Shown one piece after another: positions 9,104 to 16,709 of a stretch of DNA of 33,563 nt. Each line of letters starts with the position of its first letter. Within the stretch, counting starts at the first letter, position 1. Origin of the DNA: Rhodospirillales bacterium (GTDB taxonomy: Bacteria > Pseudomonadota > Alphaproteobacteria > Rhodospirillales > Casp-alpha2); the NCBI GenBank assembly GCA_013203595.1, contig JABMNT010000113.1:1-33563 (forward strand), in the 5' to 3' direction. Both the position numbers and the translations under genes were made by a program. A model generated the notes under the pieces. The model saw nothing but the letters and a program-made list of their open reading frames with translations, searched no databases and was not told where the DNA came from.

Positions 9104-9765
9104 AATCAAATGAGTCGCGACGTCCGTTGAAAGTTCGCCAACTGGGTCTTATCCAGGACCTGGCAAGCTGGATGAGTCGAAAAAACATTTCACCAAACCA
9201 AATTTCCCTTGCCAGTGTCGGTTTCGCATTTTTGGCGTCACTGTGCTTGTTTCAGTTTCCTTCTGCGGACGACTGGCTGGTCTGGACCTATCCGCTGCTT
9301 GCTGCGGTTTTTATTCAGTGCCGCCTGCTATGCAATCTGTTCGATGGAATGGTTGCCGTCGAGGGGAAGAAGGGGACAGCGTCCGGCGAACTGTTTAACG
9401 ACATTCCTGACCGCATTGCCGATCCTCTTATTCTGGTGTCGGCGGGCTATGCCGTAATCGCATTTGATTACGCAGTTGCGCTTGGATGGGCTGCCGGGCT
9501 GTTAGCGGTAATGACAGCTTACATACGTGTTCTGGCGGTCTCGATCGGTGCGCCAGCTGATTTTTCCGGACCCATGGCCAAACAGCACCGGATGGCGGTA
9601 ATGACCGGCCTGTTGGTCGTAACAGCGCTGCCCTTGCCCTGGGCGGCCGACGGGTTCGTCCTCTATCTCGGGCTTATTGTTATTGTTGTCGGGGAAATTG
9701 TTACGGTTGGCAGGCGCTGCCGTGCTGCCTCTCTGGCGCTTGAGAAACCCGGCGGATCCGAGTGA
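9100..9765 (+). CDS. CDP-alcohol phosphatidyltransferase family protein with altered motif
   Basis: This family joins a CDP-activated lipid to an alcohol in the inner membrane, releasing CMP. The protein has 221 residues and several membrane helices. The family signature is D-G-x2-A-R-x8-G-x3-D-x3-D. Here it runs from D82 as D82-G83, A86, V87 in place of Arg, G96, N100 in place of the third Asp (with D101 next to it) and D104. Two signature positions therefore deviate, as expected of a divergent subfamily or changed chemistry. ATG 9100 overlaps the previous stop and follows GAGAGGG; the in-frame ATG at 9037 lies inside the previous gene. The gene order (transferase, CdsA-like) resembles the E. 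coli ynbA-ynbB pair as I recall it. Confidence 0.82.
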   Translation: MKSNESRRPLKVRQLGLIQDLASWMSRKNISPNQISLASVGFAFLASLCLFQFPSADDWLVWTYPLLAAVFIQCRLLCNLFDGMVAVEGKKGTASGELFNDIPDRIADPLILVSAGYAVIAFDYAVALGWAAGLLAVMTAYIRVLAVSIGAPADFSGPMAKQHRMAVMTGLLVVTALPLPWAADGFVLYLGLIVIVVGEIVTVGRRCRAASLALEKPGGSE

Positions 9766-10721
9766 TGGAACTCGCTATTCCCCAAACTGTTGCCGTAACC
9801 TTAGGGACACTTTTCACCGTTCTCGTTTTTTCTCACTTGATCGCTTTTGTCCTGAAAAAGGCAAACCCAAAGAAAGACTATTCAGAACTTTTTCAGCGTA
9901 TCAATTCGTGGTGGGTGATTATCATCATTTTCGCGGTCGCCGTGGTGATGGAGCGAACCGCTGCAATTATATTTCTGGGTTTTGTCAGTTTCCTTGCGCT
10001 TAAGGAATTTTTTTCCTTAATCCCGACCCGCAGGGCCGACCGGCGGGTCCTGTTTTGGGCTTATCTGTCGGTTCCGCTGCAATTTTATTGGGTGTACGAT
10101 TACTGGTACGGGATGTTTATCATTTTCATTCCGGTGTGGATATTTCTATTTTTACCGCTACGCATGCTCGTCATTGGTACCACTGACGGATTTTTAAAGG
10201 CCGCAGGCACCATTCACTGGGGACTCATGATCACGGTTTTCAACCTCAGTCATGCGGCCTACTTTCTTTCCTTGCCGGCGATCGATAATCCGCAGGCAGG
10301 CGGCGTTGGTTTGCTGCTATTTCTCGTCATCCTGACTCAATTTAACGACGTTGCCCAATATGTCTGGGGAAAGAGTCTTGGCAAAACCAAAATCGTGCCG
10401 AAATCCAGCCCAGGAAAAACCTGGGCTGGATTTCTTGGCGGCGTTGTCACAACCGGTGCAGCGGCCTATTTCATCGCGCCCTATTTGACGCCACTGGAAG
10501 GTGGCATGGGCGCAATTGGCGGCGCAATAATTGCGGTCGCCGGATTTATTGGTGACGTTACTGTGTCGGCGATAAAGCGGGATCTGGGTGTAAAGGACAG
10601 TTCCAGTTTCATCCCTGGACACGGTGGAATTCTCGACAGGGTCGATAGTCTGACTTTCAGCGCCCCGGTGTTTTTTCATTTCATATTTTATCTTTATTAC
10701 GGGCCGACACTGGCCTCTTAG
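9765..10721 (+). CDS. phosphatidate cytidylyltransferase (CdsA family)
   Basis: This polytopic membrane enzyme of about 318 residues is predicted to convert phosphatidate plus CTP to CDP-diacylglycerol. The C-terminal signature is intact: SAIKRDLGVKD, then IPGHGGILDRVDS, which contains the K-R, K-D, H-G-G and D-R-x-D elements of the family. The start ATG 9765 overlaps the previous stop as TGATG; the GTG one codon upstream (9762) is also possible. Together with its neighbours it would supply the CDP-lipid used by the upstream transferase. Because cells have a housekeeping cdsA elsewhere, this copy is probably specialised, possibly YnbB-like (inference). Confidence 0.9.
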   Translation: MELAIPQTVAVTLGTLFTVLVFSHLIAFVLKKANPKKDYSELFQRINSWWVIIIIFAVAVVMERTAAIIFLGFVSFLALKEFFSLIPTRRADRRVLFWAYLSVPLQFYWVYDYWYGMFIIFIPVWIFLFLPLRMLVIGTTDGFLKAAGTIHWGLMITVFNLSHAAYFLSLPAIDNPQAGGVGLLLFLVILTQFNDVAQYVWGKSLGKTKIVPKSSPGKTWAGFLGGVVTTGAAAYFIAPYLTPLEGGMGAIGGAIIAVAGFIGDVTVSAIKRDLGVKDSSSFIPGHGGILDRVDSLTFSAPVFFHFIFYLYYGPTLAS

Positions 10722-10729
10722 GAGCATTC

Positions 10730-11368
10730 ATGTCCCGGTTGTTGCGGTTTTTGTTCTTCGCTCTTATTGTCCGCCCGATTATTTATGTGCTTCTCGGGCT
10801 TAACGTCCGTAACTACAAACGGCTGCCGAACAAGGGCCCGGCAATATTGGTGGCTAATCACAACTCTCACCTCGATACCCTCGTCCTGATGTCTCTTATC
10901 CCCTTGTCTCGCCTGAGTGAAATACATCCTGTTGCGGCGGCGGATTATTTCCTCCGCAATAAACTGTTGTCGTGGTTCGCACTCGAGATCATCGGGATTA
11001 TTCCGATCCGACGCGCGAGCAAAGGCGGCAATCCCCTGCGCCTCGTGTTTGATGCAATTCAGAACGGAAAGATCCTCATTCTATTCCCGGAAGGAACCCG
11101 GGGGCAGCCTGAAAAAATGGAGGATCAGTTCAAGGAAGGCATCCGCCTGATCGCCCGGAAATTTCCCGACATGCCGGTTTATCCGATTTTTCTGCATGGA
11201 TTGGGTAAATCATTACCAAAGGGAGAAGGCCTTTTTGTCCCCTTTTTCTGCGACATTTTTATCGGTGAACCTTTGACTTACCAAGAGAGTGGCAAACAAA
11301 TGACCCAACAAATTCATAGTCGAATAACTGCCCTCGCCGCTGAAGGCCAGTTCCCTGCCTGGGAGTAA
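10730..11368 (+). CDS. 1-acyl-sn-glycerol-3-phosphate acyltransferase-like protein (PlsC family)
   Basis: This 212-residue acyltransferase has the catalytic H-x4-D motif as NHNSHLD (His44, Asp49) and the substrate-binding FPEGTRG at 119-125. A hydrophobic N-terminus (about 6-24) suggests membrane association. It would acylate lysophosphatidate or a related lipid, providing the phosphatidate for the upstream CdsA-type enzyme. AGGAG lies a few bases before ATG 10730, and the gene follows its neighbour by eight bases. It is the last gene of the operon, after which 158 bases separate it from the catabolic island. Confidence 0.88.
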   Translation: MSRLLRFLFFALIVRPIIYVLLGLNVRNYKRLPNKGPAILVANHNSHLDTLVLMSLIPLSRLSEIHPVAAADYFLRNKLLSWFALEIIGIIPIRRASKGGNPLRLVFDAIQNGKILILFPEGTRGQPEKMEDQFKEGIRLIARKFPDMPVYPIFLHGLGKSLPKGEGLFVPFFCDIFIGEPLTYQESGKQMTQQIHSRITALAAEGQFPAWE

Positions 11369-11480
11369 TTGATCAGTGGTTCCGACGCATGTATCAGTGC
11401 CGGATGAACCGGTTGCGCCTGTCGCGTAAGGCGGATCATTCATTTGGACGGGGGAAAAAGGCTATTTGTAATTCACAATA

Positions 11481-11490
11481 ATACTAGTAT
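11481..11490. promoter_or_regulatory. palindrome ATACTAGTAT, candidate operator for the dehydratase gene
   Basis: This 10-bp perfect palindrome lies 36 bases before the ATG at 11527. It carries the same half-sites (ATACTA / TAGTAT) as the 18-bp palindrome at 17815-17832 between the TRAP genes and the GntR gene, but with no spacer. It could be a second site for the same regulator. The spacing differs, so this is tentative. Confidence 0.35.
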
Positions 11491-11526
11491 GGTAGGCGCT
11501 GATTGTTGATCATTCACTGAGGTAAA

Positions 11527-12696
11527 ATGGCAGAAACCATCGACCGGATTGAAGCGTTCGCCCTTCGCATTCCGCGAAATATTCCCTATCTGGGTGCCCT
11601 TGAGGACGGGGTTGCGGTCAACCATCACGGTTACTTCGTGCGCAGTAAAAACAAAACCCTTTATCCGGCCGCCGACCAGAGCGTTTTGGTCAAGATTACT
11701 TCGTCCGGCGGGGCCATTGGCTGGGGTGAATGTTTTGCATCGGTGGCACCCCACGTGGTCAGCCATCTGATCAACACCATTATCGGGCCGTTCCTGATCG
11801 GCCGTGATCCGGCCGATGTCTCAGTCATCTACGAAGACATGTACGACATGATGCGGGTGCGAGGCTTCTTTGGCGGCTTTTACGTGGACTCCCTGGCTGG
11901 TATCGATATCGCGCTGTGGGACCTGAAGGGCAAGCTGGCCGGGCAATCCGTTGCCAAACTGCTGGGTGGTGTCCGCAACACGAAACTGCCGTGCTATGTG
12001 TCGGGTCTGCCGAAACCGACCCTGCCCGAGCGGGCTGCCCTGGCCGGCGAATATGTCAACCGCGGCTTCAGGGCGGTCAAGTTTGCGGCGGCGGTATCGT
12101 TCGAAGGAGAAGTTGCCGAAATGAAGGCGCTGCGCGATAGTGTAGGGCCTGATGTGCAAATTCTCTGCGATATGCATTGGCAGCATACCGCCCACCAGGC
12201 GATCAAGATTATCAATGCCATGGATGCCTATGACCTGGCGGTTGCCGAAGCGCCGGTCAACGCCGAAGACCAGGAAGGCCAGGCCCATGTCAGCGCCGCC
12301 GTCGCGGTGCCGGTTGCCATCGGCGAGGAACTGCGCACCCGCTACGAATTTCGTCCGCGCTTTGTCAACCGCTGCATGTCCATCGTTCAACCCGATGTTG
12401 CCCATACCGGGATCACCGAGTTTATGAACATCTGCCGGATGGCCGCCGGTTTCCATTGCCAAGTGATGCCCCATGCCACCATTGGCCTGGGGCTGCAGCA
12501 GGCCGCCAGTCTGCAATGTGCGGCAACCCTGGCCAATTCACCCCTGCAGGAATATCAGCATTCGGTGTTTGATAAAAACCTGCAGTTTGTCGATACCGAT
12601 ATGAAAGTCGAAGCCGGCTTTTTCCATTTGCCGACGGGTCCGGGCATTGGTGCGGAGCCGACACCCGAGGTTTTCGATCTGGTTTTTGACGCCTGA
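11527..12696 (+). CDS. mandelate racemase/enolase-superfamily protein, probable acid-sugar dehydratase
   Basis: This 389-residue TIM-barrel enzyme should abstract a proton alpha to a carboxylate and use Mg2+. Metal ligands are recognisable as Asp215 (CDMHW), Glu241 (AEAP) and Glu267 (IGEE). An Asp290-His316 pair (QPD...MPHATIG) matches the general-base dyad. His217, two residues after the first metal Asp, fits the D-x-H pattern of galactonate/mannonate-type dehydratases. Only one lysine of the usual KxK motif is visible (K185, followed by F-A), so dehydration is favoured over racemisation. GAGGTAAA precedes the ATG. It is followed 16 bases later by the aldolase gene, a dehydratase-aldolase pairing typical of sugar-acid breakdown. 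Substrate unknown. Confidence 0.85.
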   Translation: MAETIDRIEAFALRIPRNIPYLGALEDGVAVNHHGYFVRSKNKTLYPAADQSVLVKITSSGGAIGWGECFASVAPHVVSHLINTIIGPFLIGRDPADVSVIYEDMYDMMRVRGFFGGFYVDSLAGIDIALWDLKGKLAGQSVAKLLGGVRNTKLPCYVSGLPKPTLPERAALAGEYVNRGFRAVKFAAAVSFEGEVAEMKALRDSVGPDVQILCDMHWQHTAHQAIKIINAMDAYDLAVAEAPVNAEDQEGQAHVSAAVAVPVAIGEELRTRYEFRPRFVNRCMSIVQPDVAHTGITEFMNICRMAAGFHCQVMPHATIGLGLQQAASLQCAATLANSPLQEYQHSVFDKNLQFVDTDMKVEAGFFHLPTGPGIGAEPTPEVFDLVFDA

Positions 12697-12712
12697 CCCC
12701 AAGGACAATGCA

Positions 12713-13618
12713 ATGCCCCATCATCCCTACAAAGGTATATTCCCGATCCTCTATACGTTCTTCAACAAGGACGGTTCCATCGACAGGGACGCCATGAAAC
12801 GCCAGGTTGATGTGTGCATCAACGCCGGTGCCCACGGCATTGCCATTCTGGGCATCGTCGGCGAATTTGATAAACTGGATGTCAACGAAAAGTGCCGGAT
12901 TACCGAGATCGTTGCCGAAGCTGTGGCCGGGCGGGTGCCGCTGGCGGTTACGGTTTCTGAGCCGAGTGTGCCCGGTCAAATTGAGTTTATGAAGGCCGCC
13001 GAAGGCATGGGCGCCGACTGGACAATCCTGCAGCCACCGCAACTGAAAGGTATCCCCGAGATAGAGATTATCCGCTTTTTTGGCGCCGTGGCCGAACAGG
13101 CGGGTAAACCCGTCGCCCTGCAAAACAATCCAGTCAATCTGAACGTCTGGCTGAGCAATGACGGCTTGAAAACGGTCAACCGCAACCATCCGAATGTTAA
13201 TCTCCTGAAAGGCGAGGGGCCGATCCCGGTGGTGCAGAAACTGATGGAGGAAACCGATGGTGTGTTTGACGTCTTTACTGGTCTGGGCGGCCGCGAGCTG
13301 ACCCTGACCCATGCGCTCGGCTGCGTCGGCTGTATACCGGCGCCCGATTGCATTGATATTCAGTGCAGGATGTTTGAATTGCTCGACGCCGGAGATGCCG
13401 CCAGTCTTGAGGCGGCCGAAAACCTGCACCGCTCGATCCTGCCGATGATTCAGTTTGCCCTGCATTCGCCGGCCCACATGCTGGCCTATGGCAAACAGAT
13501 GTTTGCCTGGCGCGCAGGCATTGGTCAGGTCCATCCCCGGGCGCCCGCATTAACGGCCGATGCCTACAACCTGGGTGTGGCGAAAGCCTTTATTGATCCG
13601 CTGGCGCCGCTGGCCTGA
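12713..13618 (+). CDS. DHDPS/NAL-family aldolase or lyase
   Basis: This 301-residue class I aldolase-type TIM barrel forms a Schiff base with a 2-oxo acid. The G-x-x-G-E motif is present as GIVGE (47-51), and Lys166 in LLKGEGP is the expected Schiff-base lysine. The segment that normally reads Y-N-x-P is LQNNP, so the catalytic tyrosine is replaced by Gln137. The enzyme is therefore unlikely to be a true dihydrodipicolinate synthase. It probably cleaves or dehydrates a 2-keto-3-deoxy acid made by the upstream dehydratase (inference). ATG 12713 is preferred, with AAGGA (12701-12705) seven bases upstream; in-frame codons further 5' lie inside the previous gene. Confidence 0.87.
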   Translation: MPHHPYKGIFPILYTFFNKDGSIDRDAMKRQVDVCINAGAHGIAILGIVGEFDKLDVNEKCRITEIVAEAVAGRVPLAVTVSEPSVPGQIEFMKAAEGMGADWTILQPPQLKGIPEIEIIRFFGAVAEQAGKPVALQNNPVNLNVWLSNDGLKTVNRNHPNVNLLKGEGPIPVVQKLMEETDGVFDVFTGLGGRELTLTHALGCVGCIPAPDCIDIQCRMFELLDAGDAASLEAAENLHRSILPMIQFALHSPAHMLAYGKQMFAWRAGIGQVHPRAPALTADAYNLGVAKAFIDPLAPLA

Positions 13619-13642
13619 ACAGCCATTTTCCAGGGCCCGGAG

Positions 13643-13662
13643 CCGATAAATTATCGGTTTTT
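13643..13662 (+). terminator. rho-independent terminator candidate after the aldolase
   Basis: CCGAT (13643-13647) pairs with ATCGG (13653-13657) around an AT loop and is followed by TTTTT. The stem is short, so efficiency is uncertain, but the position 25 bases after the stop codon is right. Confidence 0.5.
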
Positions 13663-13710
13663 GGAATCTCGGCACGGAAATTGCTCATTCAACAGGGTTA
13701 TACACGACAA

Positions 13711-14307
13711 ATGGTGGACCGGATGAAACCAGATATCTCCCTCAGGGGCCCTCAGATTAACACAGACCAGGCTTTTGGACTGCGGCGTAAAGCGCCCTCA
13801 CCATCGGCGGGTTTTGCGTCGATGCTGGATGCTGACCAGTTAAAGGCGGAAGTTGCGGCCAATAGAAACCATGTTTTCGCCCGGCAGAAACAAGCCCCGG
13901 AATCCATAGCTAAGGAAGATATTGCATTTATACGCAAGCACGGGATGAGTGCCTATGTGGAACAGGTGCATAAGGAAAAAATCGCCGAAATGCGGGCTAA
14001 AATCCTGACTGCCATGGGCCTGTCCGAAGACAGTCTCGGGCAAATGCCGGCTGGCCAGCGACGTATTATTGAGCAAATGATTACCGATGAAATTCAGAAA
14101 CGATTAGAGGCGAATTCTGTTATGAACAATAAATCCACAAATGATAACGGCTCCTACCTGAAAACAATGATGATGGCCAATGGCAGCAACGGGTTCTTTA
14201 CCGGACCATCCCTGTCTGCCTTCGTCAGCTTCAAAGACCATTTTTCCCATGATTCAGATAATGATCCGGCTTTCGCTTTTTTCCGCAGCAAACCGGAAGA
14301 AAAGTGA
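13711..14307 (+). CDS. hypothetical protein
   Basis: This soluble protein of about 198 residues has no signal peptide or membrane helix. The N-terminus is polar and probably disordered. A charged helical core runs from about residue 65 to 140, including AMGLSEDSLGQMPAGQRRII, and the C-terminal part is Asn/Ser-rich. I do not recognise a domain; the core looks conserved rather than random. The start is uncertain: ATG 13711, ATG 13723 (with GGTGGA just upstream) and a TTG at 13681 are all possible. It stands alone between two terminators and is probably a housekeeping gene unrelated to the flanking catabolic genes. Confidence 0.65.
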   Translation: MVDRMKPDISLRGPQINTDQAFGLRRKAPSPSAGFASMLDADQLKAEVAANRNHVFARQKQAPESIAKEDIAFIRKHGMSAYVEQVHKEKIAEMRAKILTAMGLSEDSLGQMPAGQRRIIEQMITDEIQKRLEANSVMNNKSTNDNGSYLKTMMMANGSNGFFTGPSLSAFVSFKDHFSHDSDNDPAFAFFRSKPEEK

Positions 14308-14348
14308 CCGGCAATAATTGCCCGGGTCAATCCATCGACAAACAAACA

Positions 14349-14379
14349 GACAAAAGCGGGCTGCAAGGGCAGCCCGCTT
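14349..14379. terminator. strong bidirectional rho-independent terminator
   Basis: A perfect 12-bp stem, AAAAGCGGGCTG (14349-14360) with CAGCCCGCTTTT (14367-14378), has a 6-base loop. T-runs occur on both strands. It lies between convergent genes and can serve the hypothetical gene (plus) and the TRAP operon (minus). Confidence 0.92.
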
Positions 14380-14408
14380 TTTCATGTGTTCGATGAAACG
14401 GACTGGCT

Positions 14409-14534
14409 TTAAGAAAAGCCGTCAGACAGAACAAACATAATCACCGTAATAAAAATACCAAACCCGATGCCGGCGATCCACGGCCAGGGACCGTACATTC
14501 TCATTTCATCGTCATGTGCATCTTGATCAATCAT
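14409..14534 (-). CDS. 41-residue single-helix membrane protein in the TRAP operon
   Basis: This short frame starts at ATG (complement of 14532-14534) with an AGGAG ribosome binding site upstream and stops at TAA (14409-14411). The product has an acidic N-terminus (MIDQDAHDDE) and one strongly hydrophobic helix containing WPWIAGIGFGIFITVIMFVL. It begins 24 bases after the permease gene ends, on the same strand and just before the terminator, so it is very likely the last gene of the TRAP operon. Such a peptide could be a permease-associated subunit. I know of no named family for it. Confidence 0.7.
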   Translation of the reverse strand: MIDQDAHDDEMRMYGPWPWIAGIGFGIFITVIMFVLSDGFS

Positions 14535-14558
14535 TTTGGGGCTCCTGTAAGGCGGCTA

Positions 14559-16598
14559 TCAATTAAGCAGTTTCGGTAAATAGAGGGCAATTTCCGGGAC
14601 AAACATGACGGTCAGCAGACCAATGATCTGCAGTCCGATAAATGGAATTACCGAGGCAAATATTTCCTGCAGGGTGACGTCTTTCGGGGCTACGGATTTG
14701 AGCCAGAAACAGGCCGGGCCAAAGGGTGGCGAGAGGAAATAGATCTGGATGTTCATGACGAACAGAACGCCAAACCAGACCGCCGCCCATTCGGGTTCCA
14801 TCCCCAGTTCAGGGGCCAGGGTGACGATAACCGGTGCGAACACCGGAACCGTGATAAAGGCGATGGCAATCCATTCCATGAAGGTTCCGAGAACAACCAG
14901 AATTCCCATCATCACGAAGATGATACCAATAGCCGGCAGGCCAAGTCCGGTGAACAGGCTGCGCATGAAATCGGCACCGCCGATCAGATTGTAAATGCCG
15001 ACAAAGGCGATGGCACCCAGGATCAGCCAGATGATGGTGCCGACCGTCGACATGGTGCCGGCCAGGGCCTGCTGCATGAGTGGCCAGCTGAACTTGTTGC
15101 GCACGGCCGCCACCAGCATTCCACCAAGAACGCCAACGCCTGCGGCCTCGGTGACCGAAGCGACACCGCCGTAAATGGAGCCCATGACACCGGCAATCAA
15201 CAGGATGCACAGAGCAACGGCGACCATGCGTTCCTTGGACAGCTTGGTGTCGCCGCCGGTCATTTTCGCAACTTCTTCGGCGGTGGGAGCCAGAGACGGG
15301 TTGAGATGGCAACGGATCAATACGAAGATGGCATAAAACACGGCCAGCATGAGACCGGGCAGGGCGCCGGCCAGGAACAGATCACCAATCGAAATTTCGG
15401 CGGACAGGGCATAGACGATCATGATGATACTGGGCGGGATCAGGGTCGCCAGCGAGCCCGACGCGCAGATCACGCCGATGGACAATTTCCGGTCATAGCC
15501 AAGGCGCAGCATCTGCGGCAGGGCGACCAGGCCGAGCATGACAATCTCGCCGCCCATGACACCGGACATGGCGGCCAGAATGACGGCAACGGCAATGGTT
15601 TGTACGGCCACACCACCGCGCAGGTTGCCGGCAAATATGGACATGGCATCGAACAAATCCTTGGCGATGCCGGCGCGCTCGAGAATTGATGCCATCAGGA
15701 CAAACAACGGTACGGCAACCAGCGGATATTTTTCAAGCAGGCCAAAGGCGTTGCTGGAAACCAGATACAGGCCGTTCGGGCCAAAGAACAGCAAGGCGCA
15801 CAGCACGGAAACGATCAGTGTGACAATACCCAGCGGCATCCCGGTCATCATCAAAAAGACCAGAGTGACGACGATACCCAGGCTGATGATGCCGAGGCCC
15901 CATTCGCGGGCGTCAAACAGTTCGGATGGATCGAGGGCAATCAGAAAGCTGGCAAAAACGTCGTTGAGTGAACCGGCGGCACTCTCTTCACCCATATAGT
16001 GGGTGATGACTTGAACGGTCATGCGGAAAACGATAAAGGCGGCAGCGCCAATGACCACATTCTGCCAGAACGGCGAGGTGAAATGCCGTTTCAGGTTGAC
16101 CAGCAACTGGACCATGTAAACCATCGAGCCGAATGTCAGGGCAATTTTGAGAAGCATGGGGGCCGGTGAATTGAAGGAGGAGCCGACCCGCTCGACCACA
16201 TCGATGGATTCGAGGGTTTGAACCAGGGTGTCGCTGGCCAGCAAAAACAGGGCAAGCACACCAACGACCATGGCAACCAGATCAAGCCACCAGCGCTTGT
16301 TCTCGCTAACCAACAAATAGATGACGGTGATACCGATGTGACGTTTGTGAAAGGTGATATATCCGGCCGAGAGCATCCAGGCGGTGGCGCACAGGACCAT
16401 GACCACTTCAAAGGCCCACTGGGTCGGCGCATTGAATACATAGCGCATGACAACTTCATAAACGGTCACAAGTGCGCAGAGCAGGTAGAGCTGACCGACA
16501 GCAAGACCGCTGAAACGACTGAAATGATCAATGGCGTTTTCGACTTTTGATTTCGGCCCGTCAATGACGACAGCGGGTGCGGTGATTTGAATGTCCAT
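14559..16598 (-). CDS. TRAP transporter fused permease (DctQ-DctM)
   Basis: This 679-residue inner-membrane protein fuses the small and large permease subunits of a tripartite ATP-independent transporter. Residues about 25-190 are DctQ-like (YEVVMRYVFNAPTQWAFE). Residues about 235-675 are DctM-like, with the typical GSLATLIPPSI segment and many helices. Fusions of this kind are known in sialic acid and other TRAP systems. Uptake is driven by Na+ or H+ gradients with a periplasmic binding protein, here the gene at 16710-17756. AGGCGAG lies just upstream of the ATG. Confidence 0.93.
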   Translation of the reverse strand: MDIQITAPAVVIDGPKSKVENAIDHFSRFSGLAVGQLYLLCALVTVYEVVMRYVFNAPTQWAFEVVMVLCATAWMLSAGYITFHKRHIGITVIYLLVSENKRWWLDLVAMVVGVLALFLLASDTLVQTLESIDVVERVGSSFNSPAPMLLKIALTFGSMVYMVQLLVNLKRHFTSPFWQNVVIGAAAFIVFRMTVQVITHYMGEESAAGSLNDVFASFLIALDPSELFDAREWGLGIISLGIVVTLVFLMMTGMPLGIVTLIVSVLCALLFFGPNGLYLVSSNAFGLLEKYPLVAVPLFVLMASILERAGIAKDLFDAMSIFAGNLRGGVAVQTIAVAVILAAMSGVMGGEIVMLGLVALPQMLRLGYDRKLSIGVICASGSLATLIPPSIIMIVYALSAEISIGDLFLAGALPGLMLAVFYAIFVLIRCHLNPSLAPTAEEVAKMTGGDTKLSKERMVAVALCILLIAGVMGSIYGGVASVTEAAGVGVLGGMLVAAVRNKFSWPLMQQALAGTMSTVGTIIWLILGAIAFVGIYNLIGGADFMRSLFTGLGLPAIGIIFVMMGILVVLGTFMEWIAIAFITVPVFAPVIVTLAPELGMEPEWAAVWFGVLFVMNIQIYFLSPPFGPACFWLKSVAPKDVTLQEIFASVIPFIGLQIIGLLTVMFVPEIALYLPKLLN

Positions 16599-16626
16599 GG
16601 TTCTCGCCTGCGATTCTGATAAGCAT

Positions 16627-16652
16627 CCGGCCCGTCAAATGCGACGGGCCGG
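16627..16652 (-). other. intra-operon hairpin between binding protein and permease genes
   Basis: CCGGCCCGTC (16627-16636) pairs perfectly with GACGGGCCGG (16643-16652) around a 6-base loop. No T-run follows on the minus strand. It most likely protects or partially terminates the upstream dctP message so that binding protein exceeds permease, a common arrangement for SBP-dependent transporters (inference). Confidence 0.6.
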
Positions 16653-16709
16653 ACGACTGATTGTGGGTGATTTTTAACAGATGATCGGCTTGATTGCCGA
16701 CTCGTTCAA

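Noticed and set aside
12422-13534. 370-codon open frame on the minus strand
   Set aside because: It is antisense to the DHDPS-family gene and shows His/Gln-rich shadow composition.
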